Shown here: positions 53,551-63,264 of the stretch, in pieces
Layout of the letters: every line of letters starts with the position of its first letter
How positions within the stretch are numbered: position 1 is the first letter of the stretch
From: Bacteroidota bacterium
GTDB taxonomy: Bacteria > Bacteroidota > Bacteroidia > Cytophagales > Cyclobacteriaceae
Reading direction: 5' to 3'
Length of the DNA stretch: 64,000 bases
Assembly: GCA_023428695.1 (NCBI GenBank)
Contig: JAEYWY010000031.1
Span: 108,761 to 172,760 of the forward strand
Translations under genes and position numbers: made by a program
The notes under the pieces: generated by a model
Database searches by the model: none
Seen by the model: only the letters and a program-made list of their open reading frames with translations
Told to the model about the DNA's origin: nothing

Positions 53551-55503
53551 ATGGAAGAAAAAAAGAGTAAGATGCGCTTCAGAATGACCATCGGGAAAAA
53601 GATTCTCGCTGGTTTTCTGCTTTTAATTGCGCTGTTCATTGTCAACGTAACTATCATCATCTCCAGGGGTAACGTTGTAGACAACGCGGTGAACATGTCA
53701 AGCCAGGTGTATCGCCCCTCACAGGATGCGATAAAAGATTTTATACTGATGGTTACACGGTCGAAGATGTTGGTTACCAACTGGGTTTACCTGCAGACCA
53801 ATGAGGAAGACAAGAGAGCACTGGAACATCTGCAGCAAAACGAGTATCCGCGCCTGTATGAAGATCTGAAGAAGTTGATGCCGCTTTGGGAAAGCGACAG
53901 CCAGCGCTTGTGGATGGATACCGTGTTCATCAAATTCGATGAATTGATCAAGGTTCAGCAGGAAAATGTTCAGTCAACACTGAAGACGTTTGAAAACTAC
54001 GAAGACGCGCTTAACAAACTGCTTGCAGAAGATGCGATCGACAGCCAGATCATACCAAGATCAAATGATCTCATCCAGCGCCTGACGAAGATTGCAACAA
54101 AGCAGGATGAAATCACGGCACGTTCGGATGCCGACATTACCGAATCCGTCGCCAACCTTCGGAACTATACGTATATCCTTGGTTCCGTCATTATCATGCT
54201 TGGACTGCTTAGCGCATATGCCCTGGTACGTGCGATCACCAGGCCGGTGAACTTCCTCAAAAACATCATTGTCAAACTTGGAAAAGGTGAACTTGTTGAC
54301 GAACAACGCAGCAACTTCGGTGATGACGAAATTGGTGAGATGGCTGTTGCTACCGTAAACCTTGTTAACGGACTTAAGGCGACGTCGCAGTTCGCAGAGA
54401 ACATTGGTAATGGTAAATACAACTCCGACTTCAAGCCGCTCAGCGAACACGATGTATTGGGTAACGCGCTGATCAACATGCGCAACAACCTGGCGAAGGT
54501 TGCCGAAGACGATAAGAAACGCAACTGGGCGACTGAAGGCCAGGCAAAATTTGGTGAAATCCTGCGTACAAATAACACGGATATCAACAAGCTCGCGGAC
54601 GAGATCATCGGAAACCTTGTCAAGTATCTGAAAGCAAACCAGGGTGCGCTGTATGTTGTCGATGACACGGAAGAAACTGGTGAGCCGACAATGTCAATGA
54701 AAGCGTGCTACGCGTGGGATAAGAAGAAATTCCTCAATCATAAAATTTATCGTGGTGAAGGTCTGGCAGGTCAGGCGTGGCAGGAAGGTGATACAGTATA
54801 CCTGACTGATGTACCTCAGAACTATGTCAAAATCACCTCAGGACTTGGCGATGCGAATCCGACAAGTGTGTTGATCGTGCCGCTTAAGGTGAACGACCAG
54901 ATTTTTGGTGTTGTCGAGATTGCGTCATTCAACCTGTTCCACGAATTCGAAATAGATTTCGTTCAGAAGATCGCCGAAAGCATCGCATCAACAATCTCTA
55001 CTGTCCGCATCAACGCGCGTACACACAGGTTGCTTGAAGAATCTCAGGAGATGACAGAACAGATGCGCGCCCAGGAAGAGGAGATGCGTCAGAATATGGA
55101 GGAGCTTCAGGCGACGCAGGAAGAAATGCAGCGTACTCAGGCCGAGACCGAAAGCACGCTCAATGCGATCCACAGTTCACTTGCAGTGGTTGAATATTCA
55201 CCTGATGGAACGATACAAAAAGTAAACAGCAACTTCCTCGAACTCTTCGGATACACGCAGGACGAAATAGTTGGAGAGAACCACAGGATATTTGTTACGA
55301 AGGAAGAGAAGGCAAGCGAAGAATACCGGCAGTTCTGGAAAGACCGGGCTGCGGGCTTCCCGCGGAAGGGTACTTTCAATCGCATCAACCGACGCGGCGA
55401 GACTATTCAACTCCGCTCGGCGTTTTCACCGATCAGAAACCGGGCCGGCGAGGTGGTGAAAGTAATGGAGATCGCTTACGAAGTGAAAGGCGTGGAGGTT
55501 TGA
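53551..55503 (+). CDS. Membrane HAMP-GAF-PAS sensor without a recognised output domain
   Basis: The 650-residue protein has a membrane helix (about 17-38), a periplasmic part of roughly 165 residues, a second helix (207-226) and a HAMP domain (227-280, RAITRPVNFLKNIIVKLGKG). A GAF domain follows (about 335-480, RNWATEGQAKFGEILRTNNT to the ASTISTVR part), then a Gln/Glu-rich coiled coil (EMTEQMRAQEEEMRQNMEEL) and a PAS domain (about 545-640). It ends after the PAS, with no histidine kinase, GGDEF or methyl-accepting part. Output by a partner or loss of output are both possible. It follows the YfiR-like gene by 16 bases and precedes a terminator. Confidence 0.9.
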   Translation: MEEKKSKMRFRMTIGKKILAGFLLLIALFIVNVTIIISRGNVVDNAVNMSSQVYRPSQDAIKDFILMVTRSKMLVTNWVYLQTNEEDKRALEHLQQNEYPRLYEDLKKLMPLWESDSQRLWMDTVFIKFDELIKVQQENVQSTLKTFENYEDALNKLLAEDAIDSQIIPRSNDLIQRLTKIATKQDEITARSDADITESVANLRNYTYILGSVIIMLGLLSAYALVRAITRPVNFLKNIIVKLGKGELVDEQRSNFGDDEIGEMAVATVNLVNGLKATSQFAENIGNGKYNSDFKPLSEHDVLGNALINMRNNLAKVAEDDKKRNWATEGQAKFGEILRTNNTDINKLADEIIGNLVKYLKANQGALYVVDDTEETGEPTMSMKACYAWDKKKFLNHKIYRGEGLAGQAWQEGDTVYLTDVPQNYVKITSGLGDANPTSVLIVPLKVNDQIFGVVEIASFNLFHEFEIDFVQKIAESIASTISTVRINARTHRLLEESQEMTEQMRAQEEEMRQNMEELQATQEEMQRTQAETESTLNAIHSSLAVVEYSPDGTIQKVNSNFLELFGYTQDEIVGENHRIFVTKEEKASEEYRQFWKDRAAGFPRKGTFNRINRRGETIQLRSAFSPIRNRAGEVVKVMEIAYEVKGVEV

Positions 55504-55566
55504 TCCGGCGCCCGGCGCGTCCGTTGACGCGAATAGAAATGACTTGAACACGAATGTGTGCAATGC

Positions 55567-55595
55567 AAAAAAGCCCAGCGTCTCTGGGCTTTTTT
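55567..55595 (+). terminator. Rho-independent terminator after the sensor gene
   Basis: AAAAAAGCCCAG (55567-55578) pairs with CTGGGCTTTTTT (55584-55595) around a 5-base loop, giving an uninterrupted stem and T tract. It lies 63 bases after the sensor stop codon. Confidence 0.92.
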
Positions 55596-55614
55596 GTTAC
55601 CTAAACCTAAACCT

Positions 55615-55665
55615 ATGAGAAGAATTACTCTACTCTTGCTAATACTAACGGAGGCTCTTCCCTGA
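55615..55665 (+). other. Tiny open frame (16 residues) with signal-like sequence
   Basis: ATG at 55615 opens MRRITLLLLILTEALP and stops at TGA (55663-55665). It is preceded by CTAAACCTAAACCT (55601-55614), a motif often seen before secreted or TonB-linked genes in this phylum in my recollection. The hydrophobic string resembles the start of a signal peptide. It may be a remnant of a deleted exported-protein gene or a short leader peptide. Whether it is translated is not shown. Confidence 0.3.
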
Positions 55666-55689
55666 GGTTACAAGTCGCGATAAAAAAAA

Positions 55690-56331
55690 TTACTTTTTCA
55701 GTTTATCCGCGAAAGCCTTACGGAATTTTTCAAGCTTGGGAGCGATTACGACGCGGCAGTAGGGTGCCTGTCCATTAAGGTTGTAGTAGTTCTGATGGTA
55801 GTCCTCGGCGACATAGAAATCGTTTGCGGAGGCTATCTCCGTCACGATAGGGTCATCAAAAGCCCCGGCTTCGTCGAGCTTCTGTTTGTACTCGTTTGCC
55901 AGTTTTTTTTGGTCTTCGGTATGGTAAAAGATGACCGACCTGTACTGGGTTCCGACATCGGCACCCTGGCGGTTCAGCGTCGTGGGATCATGCGTTTTCC
56001 AAAAGATCTCCAGCAGTTCAGGGTATGAAATTACACCAGGATCGTAAGTCAGCTGGATAACTTCGGCATGACCCGTAAGGCCGCTGTAGACCTCCTTATA
56101 AGTCGGGTTTCTTACCTTGCCGCCCATATAACCGGATACAACCTTTTCGACGCCCTTAACGTCCAGAAATACTGCTTCCGTACACCAGAAACATCCGCCG
56201 CCAAAGGTTGCTAATTCCAGATTGTCACGCTTTTCAGTGCTCATTGCTGTTGTGGTTTTCTTCTGGCCGCAGGACATCCCGGCAAAGAGAAAAACCAGCG
56301 CTGCGGACATAATGAAAAATCTCTTTTTCAT
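55690..56331 (-). CDS. msrA: Peptide methionine sulfoxide reductase MsrA, lipoprotein form
   Basis: MsrA reduces methionine-S-sulfoxide in proteins. The 213-residue protein has a lipoprotein signal (MKKRFFIMSAALVFLFAGMSC). The MsrA domain has the catalytic GGGCFWCTEAVFLDVKGVEK (Cys and the adjacent W-C), RNPTYKEVYSGLTGHAEVIQ and FWKTHDPTTLNRQGADVGTQ. The conserved Y-H-Q-x-Y region is VAEDYHQNYYNLNG. It is therefore predicted to repair envelope proteins on the periplasmic side. No msrB is adjacent. Confidence 0.95.
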   Translation of the reverse strand: MKKRFFIMSAALVFLFAGMSCGQKKTTTAMSTEKRDNLELATFGGGCFWCTEAVFLDVKGVEKVVSGYMGGKVRNPTYKEVYSGLTGHAEVIQLTYDPGVISYPELLEIFWKTHDPTTLNRQGADVGTQYRSVIFYHTEDQKKLANEYKQKLDEAGAFDDPIVTEIASANDFYVAEDYHQNYYNLNGQAPYCRVVIAPKLEKFRKAFADKLKK

Positions 56332-56452
56332 AAGGAAAATCTAGTGATTATCCTTTGTAAACCAAAAGAGCGTGCAAATGGTTTGCGCGCGGCATGCTGA
56401 AAAGCCGCAAGCCGGCAATGAAAACTCAGAAATTCAGGTACTTGTCCTCCGA

Positions 56453-57592
56453 TCAGTAGTTCTGATAGAAACTGCGAAGTGCCGGGATCAGCCGGTCATA
56501 AATAGGTCGCGTGAATTCGAGGAACAAATCCTGGGGAACGGGTGGTTGTGTCTCGCGCAGCTTGCACAGGGCCAGCTGCTGGTCGGACAGAGCGCGTTCA
56601 TCACCGTTGAAGTTCGCCCACTTGCTCACCCACACATATTTGCCGTCAAACTTCTGGTGAGAAAGTATACCGTTTGTTTTGCCATCCACAATCACCATAC
56701 TCAGCAGTCCGTTAGATGTAACTTCTTTTGTAAAGGTCGTGATCTTCGCTTTTACGGTTCCGTAAACAGGCACGTTCTTGCCCTGAACTTTCGTCTCGCT
56801 TACCACGACGCTATCCTTCGTAATTGTTTCTTCCTTTTCGCGGAGAACGGTGTTTCCAACGGAGAAGTCGTCAAACTGAATACGCAGAATCTGGTCGACG
56901 TAAGGAAGTTTGGCAAGATCTGCTTCCTGGGGTGTGTAGAATTTCACGAAGCCACGGTCGGGATAGTTGTTGTGAAGAAATTCCTCAACCTTGTCCTGGA
57001 AGAAACCGCCGCTGAGATTGTATCTGGCGGGAACCGGAATTTGTTCTAACACAACCTTAAGTGTTGCTTCGAATTTGGCCTTGTCCAGGTACTCGAGTAC
57101 ATCCTTATATCCCGGAACGAAATTCTGTACATCGACGAAATTGAAGTACGCAGTCTTGGCATCCTGACGTGTTCCCTTCATGAGGGAGGTGATACCCATG
57201 TTATAGCTTTCTTCTGCCGCTTTCTCTTTCAGCGGACCGATTTCAGCATAGTAGTTCTTCGGATTGCTGACTACTTTCATACAACCCGGGCATTGTTTTA
57301 TCGCTTCGTAGATCTGGTTGATCGCATTGTATGACTGGATCGCATTCTTCCATTTGTATGGCGAATTTGACGCGATTTCGTTCCTGGCCTGGGTTTCAAA
57401 GAAGTCCACGGCAAGTGGATAGGCACCGCTCAATGCCTCTGCAGATTTATCATGGCTGGGGTTTTGTCGCAGGCGGCTCACAGCCTTCATTACGGCTTCG
57501 TAGTAGTCACCACGCTCATAGGCCTGCTTTCCGGAACTGCATGCAAAAAATGTCAACGCAGCAAATGCAATAAGTAGATGTCCAGCTTTCAT
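56453..57592 (-). CDS. TPR-like lipoprotein of unknown function
   Basis: The 379-residue product starts at 57592 (MKAGHLLIAFAALTFFACSS), with a lipoprotein signal. The first ~180 residues are helical with repeat-like content (AYERGDYYEAVMKAVSRLRQ, YNAINQIYEAIKQCPGCMKV). The C-terminal half is beta-rich (VDQILRIQFDDFSVGNTVLR, TVKAKITTFTKEVTSNGLLS). The pattern resembles Bacteroidota lipoproteins of unknown role. No catalytic site was recognised. A longer frame to 57640 lacks a natural start context. Confidence 0.68.
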   Translation of the reverse strand: MKAGHLLIAFAALTFFACSSGKQAYERGDYYEAVMKAVSRLRQNPSHDKSAEALSGAYPLAVDFFETQARNEIASNSPYKWKNAIQSYNAINQIYEAIKQCPGCMKVVSNPKNYYAEIGPLKEKAAEESYNMGITSLMKGTRQDAKTAYFNFVDVQNFVPGYKDVLEYLDKAKFEATLKVVLEQIPVPARYNLSGGFFQDKVEEFLHNNYPDRGFVKFYTPQEADLAKLPYVDQILRIQFDDFSVGNTVLREKEETITKDSVVVSETKVQGKNVPVYGTVKAKITTFTKEVTSNGLLSMVIVDGKTNGILSHQKFDGKYVWVSKWANFNGDERALSDQQLALCKLRETQPPVPQDLFLEFTRPIYDRLIPALRSFYQNY

Positions 57593-57773
57593 AAGTTTTT
57601 GGTCAGGGTCTATTTCAACAAACGTACCAGTTGATTGCAAAGGTAAGTAGTTGACAGTGAAAAAGTAAATTATGGAGGCTCCTGAACGCCCCTCTTACGC
57701 GACTCTTTCGGCCGCAATGGTACATGCGTTTTACTGCGTTTTTTTCTGGCGGATTTTGGGAGTGGAAGCAGGG

Positions 57774-59141
57774 CTATGCCTGCGCGACTACGTCATCCTC
57801 GTCAGTGACAAACCGTACGCAGAATGCCGCGATCAGCAGGAACACGCCGGCCATCACGAGGCTGTAAATGGCATGCGAACCATACACGTATTTGACTACG
57901 GGCCCGCCGATAACGCCGTTCACAATCTGCGGAAGGGTTATAAAGAAATTGAATACGCCCATGTAGATTCCCATCTTGCGTGGAGGAATGGAGCCGGCGA
58001 GAATGGCATATGGCATGGCCAGAATACTTGCCCATGCAATACCAACGCCAACCATGGAGAGTATCAACAGATTCGGGTCATGGATGAAGTAGATCGAAAT
58101 CAATCCGATACCACCCGCGACAAGCGAGATGGCGTGTGTTGTTTTTCTGCCCAGGCGGAAGGCAATGGCCGGTAAAAGAAGAGCGTATATTGCCGACACT
58201 CCGTTGTAAACGCCAAAGATTATCCCGACCCAGTTTCCGGCGTCCTGATACGTCACCGATTCTTTGTCGTCTAAAGGCAGCCCATACACGTGACTCGCTA
58301 TAGCAGGCGTTGTGAATACCCACATTGAAAACAGCGCGAACCACGAGAAGAATTGCACGAGCCCGAGTTGCTTCATCGTCCTGGGCATACCCGCAAAGTC
58401 TGTGAAGATTTGCATGATGCCTTTTTTAGCTTCGCCCTTGTCAGGATCATCAGAATGAAACTTGTCCGGAGGATATTCCTTTGTTGTGATCACTGTCCAG
58501 AGGATGGTCAGCATGAATGTTGCAGCGCCGGCGTAAAACGACCACTTCACATTGGTGGCAACCTCGCCGGCAACGGGAGTTTTGTCGACGCCAAACCATT
58601 CTGCGAGCACATACGGCAACCACGATCCGACGACAGCCCCCATTCCAATCAGAAATGTTTGAATAGAAAAGCCTGAAGTTCGCTGATCCGAGGGAAGCAT
58701 ATCGGCTACGAGTGCGCGGAACGGTTCCATGGAAACATTGAACGACGCATCCATGATCATGAGAATACCTGCACCGACAAACAACGGCGGTATAATTCCC
58801 GAAGTCAGGGCATCTGCGTTTGGCATCAGTAGCAACGCGATCGACGCCAGTATCGCACCCGTTAGAAAATAGGGGCGTCGTCTGCCCAGACTCGTCCACG
58901 TGCGATCACTGTAATAGCCGATAATCGGTTGAACGATCATTCCGGTAAGCGGTGCTGCCAGCCAAAACCAGGAAAGGTGCTCAACGTCTGCCCCGAAATC
59001 ACCAAGGATACGGGAAGCCTGGCTGTTCTGGAGCGCAAATCCGAATTGTATTCCAAAGAAACCCATACTCATATTCCAGAGTGCGCCAATGGATAGGCGT
59101 GGCTTCTCAAGTGCAGGGTGGGGCGTTGATGAAGTGTTCAT
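57774..59141 (-). CDS. MFS sugar transporter, SLC45 family
   Basis: The 455-residue protein has about twelve membrane helices and the SLC45-type N-terminus GALWNMSMGFFGIQFGFALQ. Transporter motifs SWFWLAAPLTGMIVQPIIGY and YYSDRTWTSLGRRRPYFLTG follow. The C-terminal half has IPPRKMGIYMGVFNFFITLP. SLC45 members import sucrose or maltose-type disaccharides, usually with protons. The next gene on the same strand upstream is a GH31 alpha-glucosidase (94 bases before), so it likely imports an alpha-glucoside. Confidence 0.88.
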   Translation of the reverse strand: MNTSSTPHPALEKPRLSIGALWNMSMGFFGIQFGFALQNSQASRILGDFGADVEHLSWFWLAAPLTGMIVQPIIGYYSDRTWTSLGRRRPYFLTGAILASIALLLMPNADALTSGIIPPLFVGAGILMIMDASFNVSMEPFRALVADMLPSDQRTSGFSIQTFLIGMGAVVGSWLPYVLAEWFGVDKTPVAGEVATNVKWSFYAGAATFMLTILWTVITTKEYPPDKFHSDDPDKGEAKKGIMQIFTDFAGMPRTMKQLGLVQFFSWFALFSMWVFTTPAIASHVYGLPLDDKESVTYQDAGNWVGIIFGVYNGVSAIYALLLPAIAFRLGRKTTHAISLVAGGIGLISIYFIHDPNLLILSMVGVGIAWASILAMPYAILAGSIPPRKMGIYMGVFNFFITLPQIVNGVIGGPVVKYVYGSHAIYSLVMAGVFLLIAAFCVRFVTDEDDVVAQA

Positions 59142-59235
59142 GCGTGATTAAACAAGTGGAGCATTCCGGAGCCGATTGCGGTCCCTAATGTGAACAAATT
59201 AGCCGAAATAACCAATGAGGTCCTAGTTGTACGGA

Positions 59236-61647
59236 CTACCATTCGATCACGATCTCGTCGGAAGAGTATCCAAACTCCACAGTGTATACTTCCTCAAACG
59301 GTGCGGGTTCAGGATCATAAATAGGATCGAACTTTTCGAGCGGTCCGAAGAACTGATTGATCTCGCGATTGATTCCGGCAGCCGTATCGTTGATGCGTAC
59401 TTCGTTCAATTCATTAAACAATCCATGCAGTACAAGTCTCACCCTTGTAATACGTGTTGAAAATGTTCCCTCGGCTTTTTCGAGGATGATCTTTCTTTCA
59501 CTGTGGTTATAACTGAATCGTCGCACAAGGTATTCGCCCTGCTGATATTGGAACGTTGAGCCGTCGTCTTCATAAAAAGTGAATTCTCCGCTTTCGCTGC
59601 CGACCCATGCATGAAGTAGCAACACGTCTGACACCACCTTCGTATGAGGCTGAACAGGTTTCATCGGGATGAGCGATCCGCCCTTGACAAATACGGGCAG
59701 ACGATGAATCGGTGCTTCCAGAACAACCTCATTGTTTCCCGGATACTTCTTTCCATCGTAAAGTGAAAACCACTCGCCCTCGGGGAGGTAAACTTTGACA
59801 AAATCCTTATTGCTTTCTACCGGAATAACGAGCAGGGAAGGTCCGAAAAGATATTGATTCTCATACAGCGGATTGTAGATCAGGGGATCGTGCGTATAGT
59901 TTATCGCAAGTGACCGTTGAACCGGCATACCCGTTGTGCTTGCCTCGTAGAACAGGGAGTAGATGTAAGGCAGAATCTGATACCGGAACTTGATATAGTT
60001 TCGGGATATCTGTTCAACTTCTTCGCCATACGCCCAGGGTTCGGAGTCGCGGCTGTTGATCATGGAATGGCCTCTGAAGAATGGCGAGAACGTTCCGATT
60101 GAAATCCAACGGGCAAAGAGACGTGAATTGGCGTCGCCGACAAAACCACCGATGTCGTAGCCGGTAAACGGAATGCCCGCGAGTCCCATGCTGTTGACAA
60201 GTCTCACACCAAGCATCATGTGTTCATCATAGGCGACGTTGTCACCGGTCCAGACTGCGGCGTATCGTTGTATGCCTGCGTATGCCGATCGCGTTAGGTT
60301 GAAGGGACGGATGCCGCCGAGAAGGGCCTTTGTACCTTCGTAAGTGCTTCGCGCCATCTGGAATCCGTACAGGTTCCGGCCACGACGCATTGAGCCTGGA
60401 TTGCCGTCAAAATCAAGTACGATGTTTTCCGGAAGCATCTGCCCCCAGGTGGCGATTTCGTTCATGTCGTTCCAGAATCCTTCGATTCCCATGGCAACAT
60501 AGTCGCGGAATTGTTCACGCCACCATGCACGCGTCTGCGGGTTTGTGAAGTCGGGGAAGTGACACCATCCGGGCCAGACCTGTCCGCGGTAGTTGGTGCC
60601 GTCTGAATACTTGATGAATACGTCTTCGTCGACCCCGGAATCGTAGGTTGCGTATCCGGGTTCCACTTTGATACCCGGGTCGCACATCACGACTACGTGA
60701 AAACCCATCTCCCGTAATTCCGAAAGCAGATGTGCGGGATTGGAGAAGTCGCGATGACTCCAGGTGAAGATCTTGTATTGATCCATGTAGTGGATATCGA
60801 ACACGATCGTGTCGGCGGGAATGTCCTTGTCGCGGAAGGTACGCGCCAGGTTCAGCACTTCCTTGTCCGGGTAGTAGGAGTAACGACACTGCTGATATCC
60901 GATACTCCACAGAGGCGGCATTTCCATTCTGCCGGTAAGCGTACTGTACTGTTGAAGTATTCCGGCCACGTTTGGCGCGTACATGAAGTAATAGTCCATT
61001 TCACCTTGGTCGGCAGCAAAGCTCGCGAACCGGTCGTTGGATGCGCCAAAATTGAAAAACGACTTGTGTGTATTGTCAAAGAAGATTCCGTAAGCAAGCT
61101 GATTGTGTATGCCTATGTAGAAAGGCATAGTACAGTACAGCGGATCAGCTTCGACGGAGTATCCGAAGTTGTCGGTGTTCCAGTTTTGATAACCCTTGCC
61201 GCGGCGGTCGAGCGCGCCGGTTTTTTCGCCGAGACCGATGAAGCGTTCGCCGGGCTGAAGTTTTTTATATGTCGTTACCTGTTCGCCGTTCCAACTGGTT
61301 CCGAAGGCGGGTTCGTCTTCGTTTATTGGTTGACCCTGCGGGGTGTAAAACGAAAAGCGCACCGGATACTTCGTAATGTGCAATGTGAATTCCGGCGTGC
61401 GTATGCCGATGGCGTTATCGGACTCTTCAATTGCAGCCGCATCTTTTGAAGGCCCGGCAATAACGGCGTATGAAAAGTTTTCATATTCGTTTTCGCGTGT
61501 CGCTGTTATTCGCGCGATTCCGGGGCCGTAGAATAAGACTCTGAAATTGCCGAAGGATGTTTGCGCTGAAAGTCCGCCGGGTATAGTGGACCACGAGAGC
61601 AAATCACCCAGGCATTTGTTGAGGGTGTATGGAAGTCTGGTTGACAT
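59236..61647 (-). CDS. Glycoside hydrolase family 31, alpha-glucosidase-like
   Basis: The start at 61647 gives 803 residues without a signal peptide. GH31 marks include the fragment FIGLGEKTGALDRRG and IGYQQCRYSYYP. The nucleophile is in GFWNDMNEIATWG (Asp394), and the acid/base Asp is in FTGYDIGGFVGD (Asp498). The motif RGHSMINSRDSEPWAYG follows. This fits cytoplasmic alpha-glucosidases of GH31. The partner SLC45-type transporter follows on the same strand, suggesting uptake and hydrolysis of a maltose-like sugar. A longer in-frame region upstream (to 61827) is unlikely. Confidence 0.95.
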   Translation of the reverse strand: MSTRLPYTLNKCLGDLLSWSTIPGGLSAQTSFGNFRVLFYGPGIARITATRENEYENFSYAVIAGPSKDAAAIEESDNAIGIRTPEFTLHITKYPVRFSFYTPQGQPINEDEPAFGTSWNGEQVTTYKKLQPGERFIGLGEKTGALDRRGKGYQNWNTDNFGYSVEADPLYCTMPFYIGIHNQLAYGIFFDNTHKSFFNFGASNDRFASFAADQGEMDYYFMYAPNVAGILQQYSTLTGRMEMPPLWSIGYQQCRYSYYPDKEVLNLARTFRDKDIPADTIVFDIHYMDQYKIFTWSHRDFSNPAHLLSELREMGFHVVVMCDPGIKVEPGYATYDSGVDEDVFIKYSDGTNYRGQVWPGWCHFPDFTNPQTRAWWREQFRDYVAMGIEGFWNDMNEIATWGQMLPENIVLDFDGNPGSMRRGRNLYGFQMARSTYEGTKALLGGIRPFNLTRSAYAGIQRYAAVWTGDNVAYDEHMMLGVRLVNSMGLAGIPFTGYDIGGFVGDANSRLFARWISIGTFSPFFRGHSMINSRDSEPWAYGEEVEQISRNYIKFRYQILPYIYSLFYEASTTGMPVQRSLAINYTHDPLIYNPLYENQYLFGPSLLVIPVESNKDFVKVYLPEGEWFSLYDGKKYPGNNEVVLEAPIHRLPVFVKGGSLIPMKPVQPHTKVVSDVLLLHAWVGSESGEFTFYEDDGSTFQYQQGEYLVRRFSYNHSERKIILEKAEGTFSTRITRVRLVLHGLFNELNEVRINDTAAGINREINQFFGPLEKFDPIYDPEPAPFEEVYTVEFGYSSDEIVIEW

Positions 61648-62040
61648 CTTGCAGATTAAACACGCAATTAAAGCGAAATAAAGCGCCCGTGCGGCGATGG
61701 CAAAGGTAACAAAATCAGAAATCGATTGCGGTAACCTGAAAGTTCGTATGGAGAAAGGTCTAAAGGATGGGCGGATACGAGGAAAGAAGCTTTTGCCATT
61801 ACAAATGGAATCTGTCAAGGGCTGCAAGCTTCGAGCGACAAGTTTGTATGGTCGTAACTTAAACGTCTCTGTGAAGCCACTCGCGACGAAGTTGGTGGGG
61901 CGCGCAATTGCTCAGGAACCCACGTTAATTAAAGAGTTGCAATTAAATGGAACTAACCCATCGGGGCCTATAGTTGATGGAGGTTCATTTGAGACGAGCA
62001 CGGCCTCCTTTCCATTCGCAGGCGAGGCTGGAGGCTTACG
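61648..62040. other. 393-base region between GH31 and the Rhs fragment
   Basis: I see no supported gene. A 128-codon frame (61697-62080) exists, but it ends inside the Rhs frame in another reading frame and has no family likeness. The block 61820-61865 (GGCTGCAAGCTT ... GTCGTAACT) repeats, altered, the minus-strand block at 49882-49915. The GH31 promoter must lie here. The right part (about 61920-61992) has stops in the Rhs frame and may be the edge of an insertion or deletion. Confidence 0.5.
61820..61865 (+). repeat. Copy of a dispersed repeat (plus orientation)
   Basis: GGCTGCAAGCTT (61820-61831), a 10-base insert, GTTTG and GGTCGTAACT (61850-61859) followed by AAACG resemble the reverse complement of 49882-49915 in the same order, with a gap. 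It is a candidate repeat element or the trace of one. Confidence 0.4.
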
Positions 62041-63264
62041 CAAAATGACCAGAGCACCGGCGCGCCGCGTGCATATTTGAACTGGCTGGTCTTCGATCGG
62101 AACTACGCATTAATCCCGCAGAAAAGCGGATTCAAACGCATCACCACCGCTGCCCATGATACCGATGGCAACGGCAGTCACGAGCGCATTTTCAGTCCGC
62201 AAATTACCATCGATCAACCCGGATATATGTATATTTATATCTCCAACGAAGAAGAAACCCAGTTGGAAGTGTTCTTTGACGATTTTAAGGTAGACCACAT
62301 CAAGAGCCCGGTGGTACAGATGGATGATTATTATCCGTTTGGGTTGACGTTTAACTCGTACTCGAGGGAGAATAGTACTCCCAATATGTATCAGTACAAT
62401 GGGAAGGAAAAGCAAGATGAACTTGGTTTCGATTGGCTTGATTATGGAGCGCGTAATTACATGGCTGATATTGGAAGGTGGGGAGTAGTGGATCCCTTGG
62501 GAGAGAAAATGAAAATGCACTCGCCGTACAATTATGCTTTCAACAATCCGATAAGATTTATAGATAAGCACGGAGAAGCACCGGAGCCTTTTCATTATAA
62601 CTTTTTCATGGAAATTGCTGTTCCAATGTATAATGCTGCCAAGGCAAAAGGAATGTCTTCTTCCGGAGCAGTATTTATGATTGCGCAAGCCTCGATAGAA
62701 TCAGGGTGGGGTAATAAAGCTTCTCGAGAGATAAACAATTTTTTTGGTATTATGGGCGGTAGGTCAAAGTATAAGACGGAGCATGGCAGTCTTCAAAGTT
62801 TTGCTAGTCTCGATGAAGGGATTAACGGGTATTTCGACAACATGAATTCCAGATGGCCGGGTGCTATTGAGTTGATGAAAGGTGATAATTTTAGCGGTGA
62901 TGCGATAAATAAAGCTTTGAATACTGGGGATTATCAAAAGTATCCAGCGTATTTCGTTCCGTTAGAAGGGCAATCGAAGGACTATGGTGGAAAAATAAGT
63001 AATCAAATGCGATCAGTTGCTGCGCGTATGGTTGCTGCGTTGGATTTCGCAATTGGTAATAATGAAACTAAACTTGAAGAAACCAGGAGCTCAATTAGTG
63101 GAAAGTTTGACGATTTAAAGTCAGCCTTGCAAAATGGCGAGTCGACTGATAAAATCTTGAAAGATATTAATAAGACGCTCGATCAGTATCATCAACAAAA
63201 TTCTGCAAACGAGAATTTGAAATCAATAAGGAAGGAAGTAAATGGCTATCTAGGTGGTTTATGA
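62041..63264 (+). pseudogene. 5'-truncated Rhs-type protein with C-terminal glucosaminidase toxin domain
   Basis: The open frame from 61993 has no normal start codon. Rhs similarity begins near 62041 with STGAPRAYLNWLVFDRNYAL, typical of the end of Bacteroidota Rhs repeats. Next come the Rhs core signals QMDDYYPFGLTFNS, GFDWLDYGARNYMADIGRWG and HSPYNYAFNNPIRFIDKHGE (to about 62575). The rest (62580-63000) fits a glucosaminidase: MIAQASIESGWGNKASREI with the catalytic Glu in the ESGWG motif, NNFFGIMG and ALNTGDYQKYPAYF. This looks like the toxic tip of a polymorphic toxin that cuts peptidoglycan, separated from its N-terminal delivery part. It is AT-richer than its surroundings. Expression would need an upstream fusion. 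Confidence 0.82.

Noticed and set aside
60730..61449. Plus-strand 239-codon frame
   Set aside because: It is antisense to GH31, which has both catalytic motifs.
61697..62080. Plus-strand 127-codon frame
   Set aside because: It contains the dispersed-repeat block and ends inside the Rhs frame in a different reading frame, with no protein family likeness.
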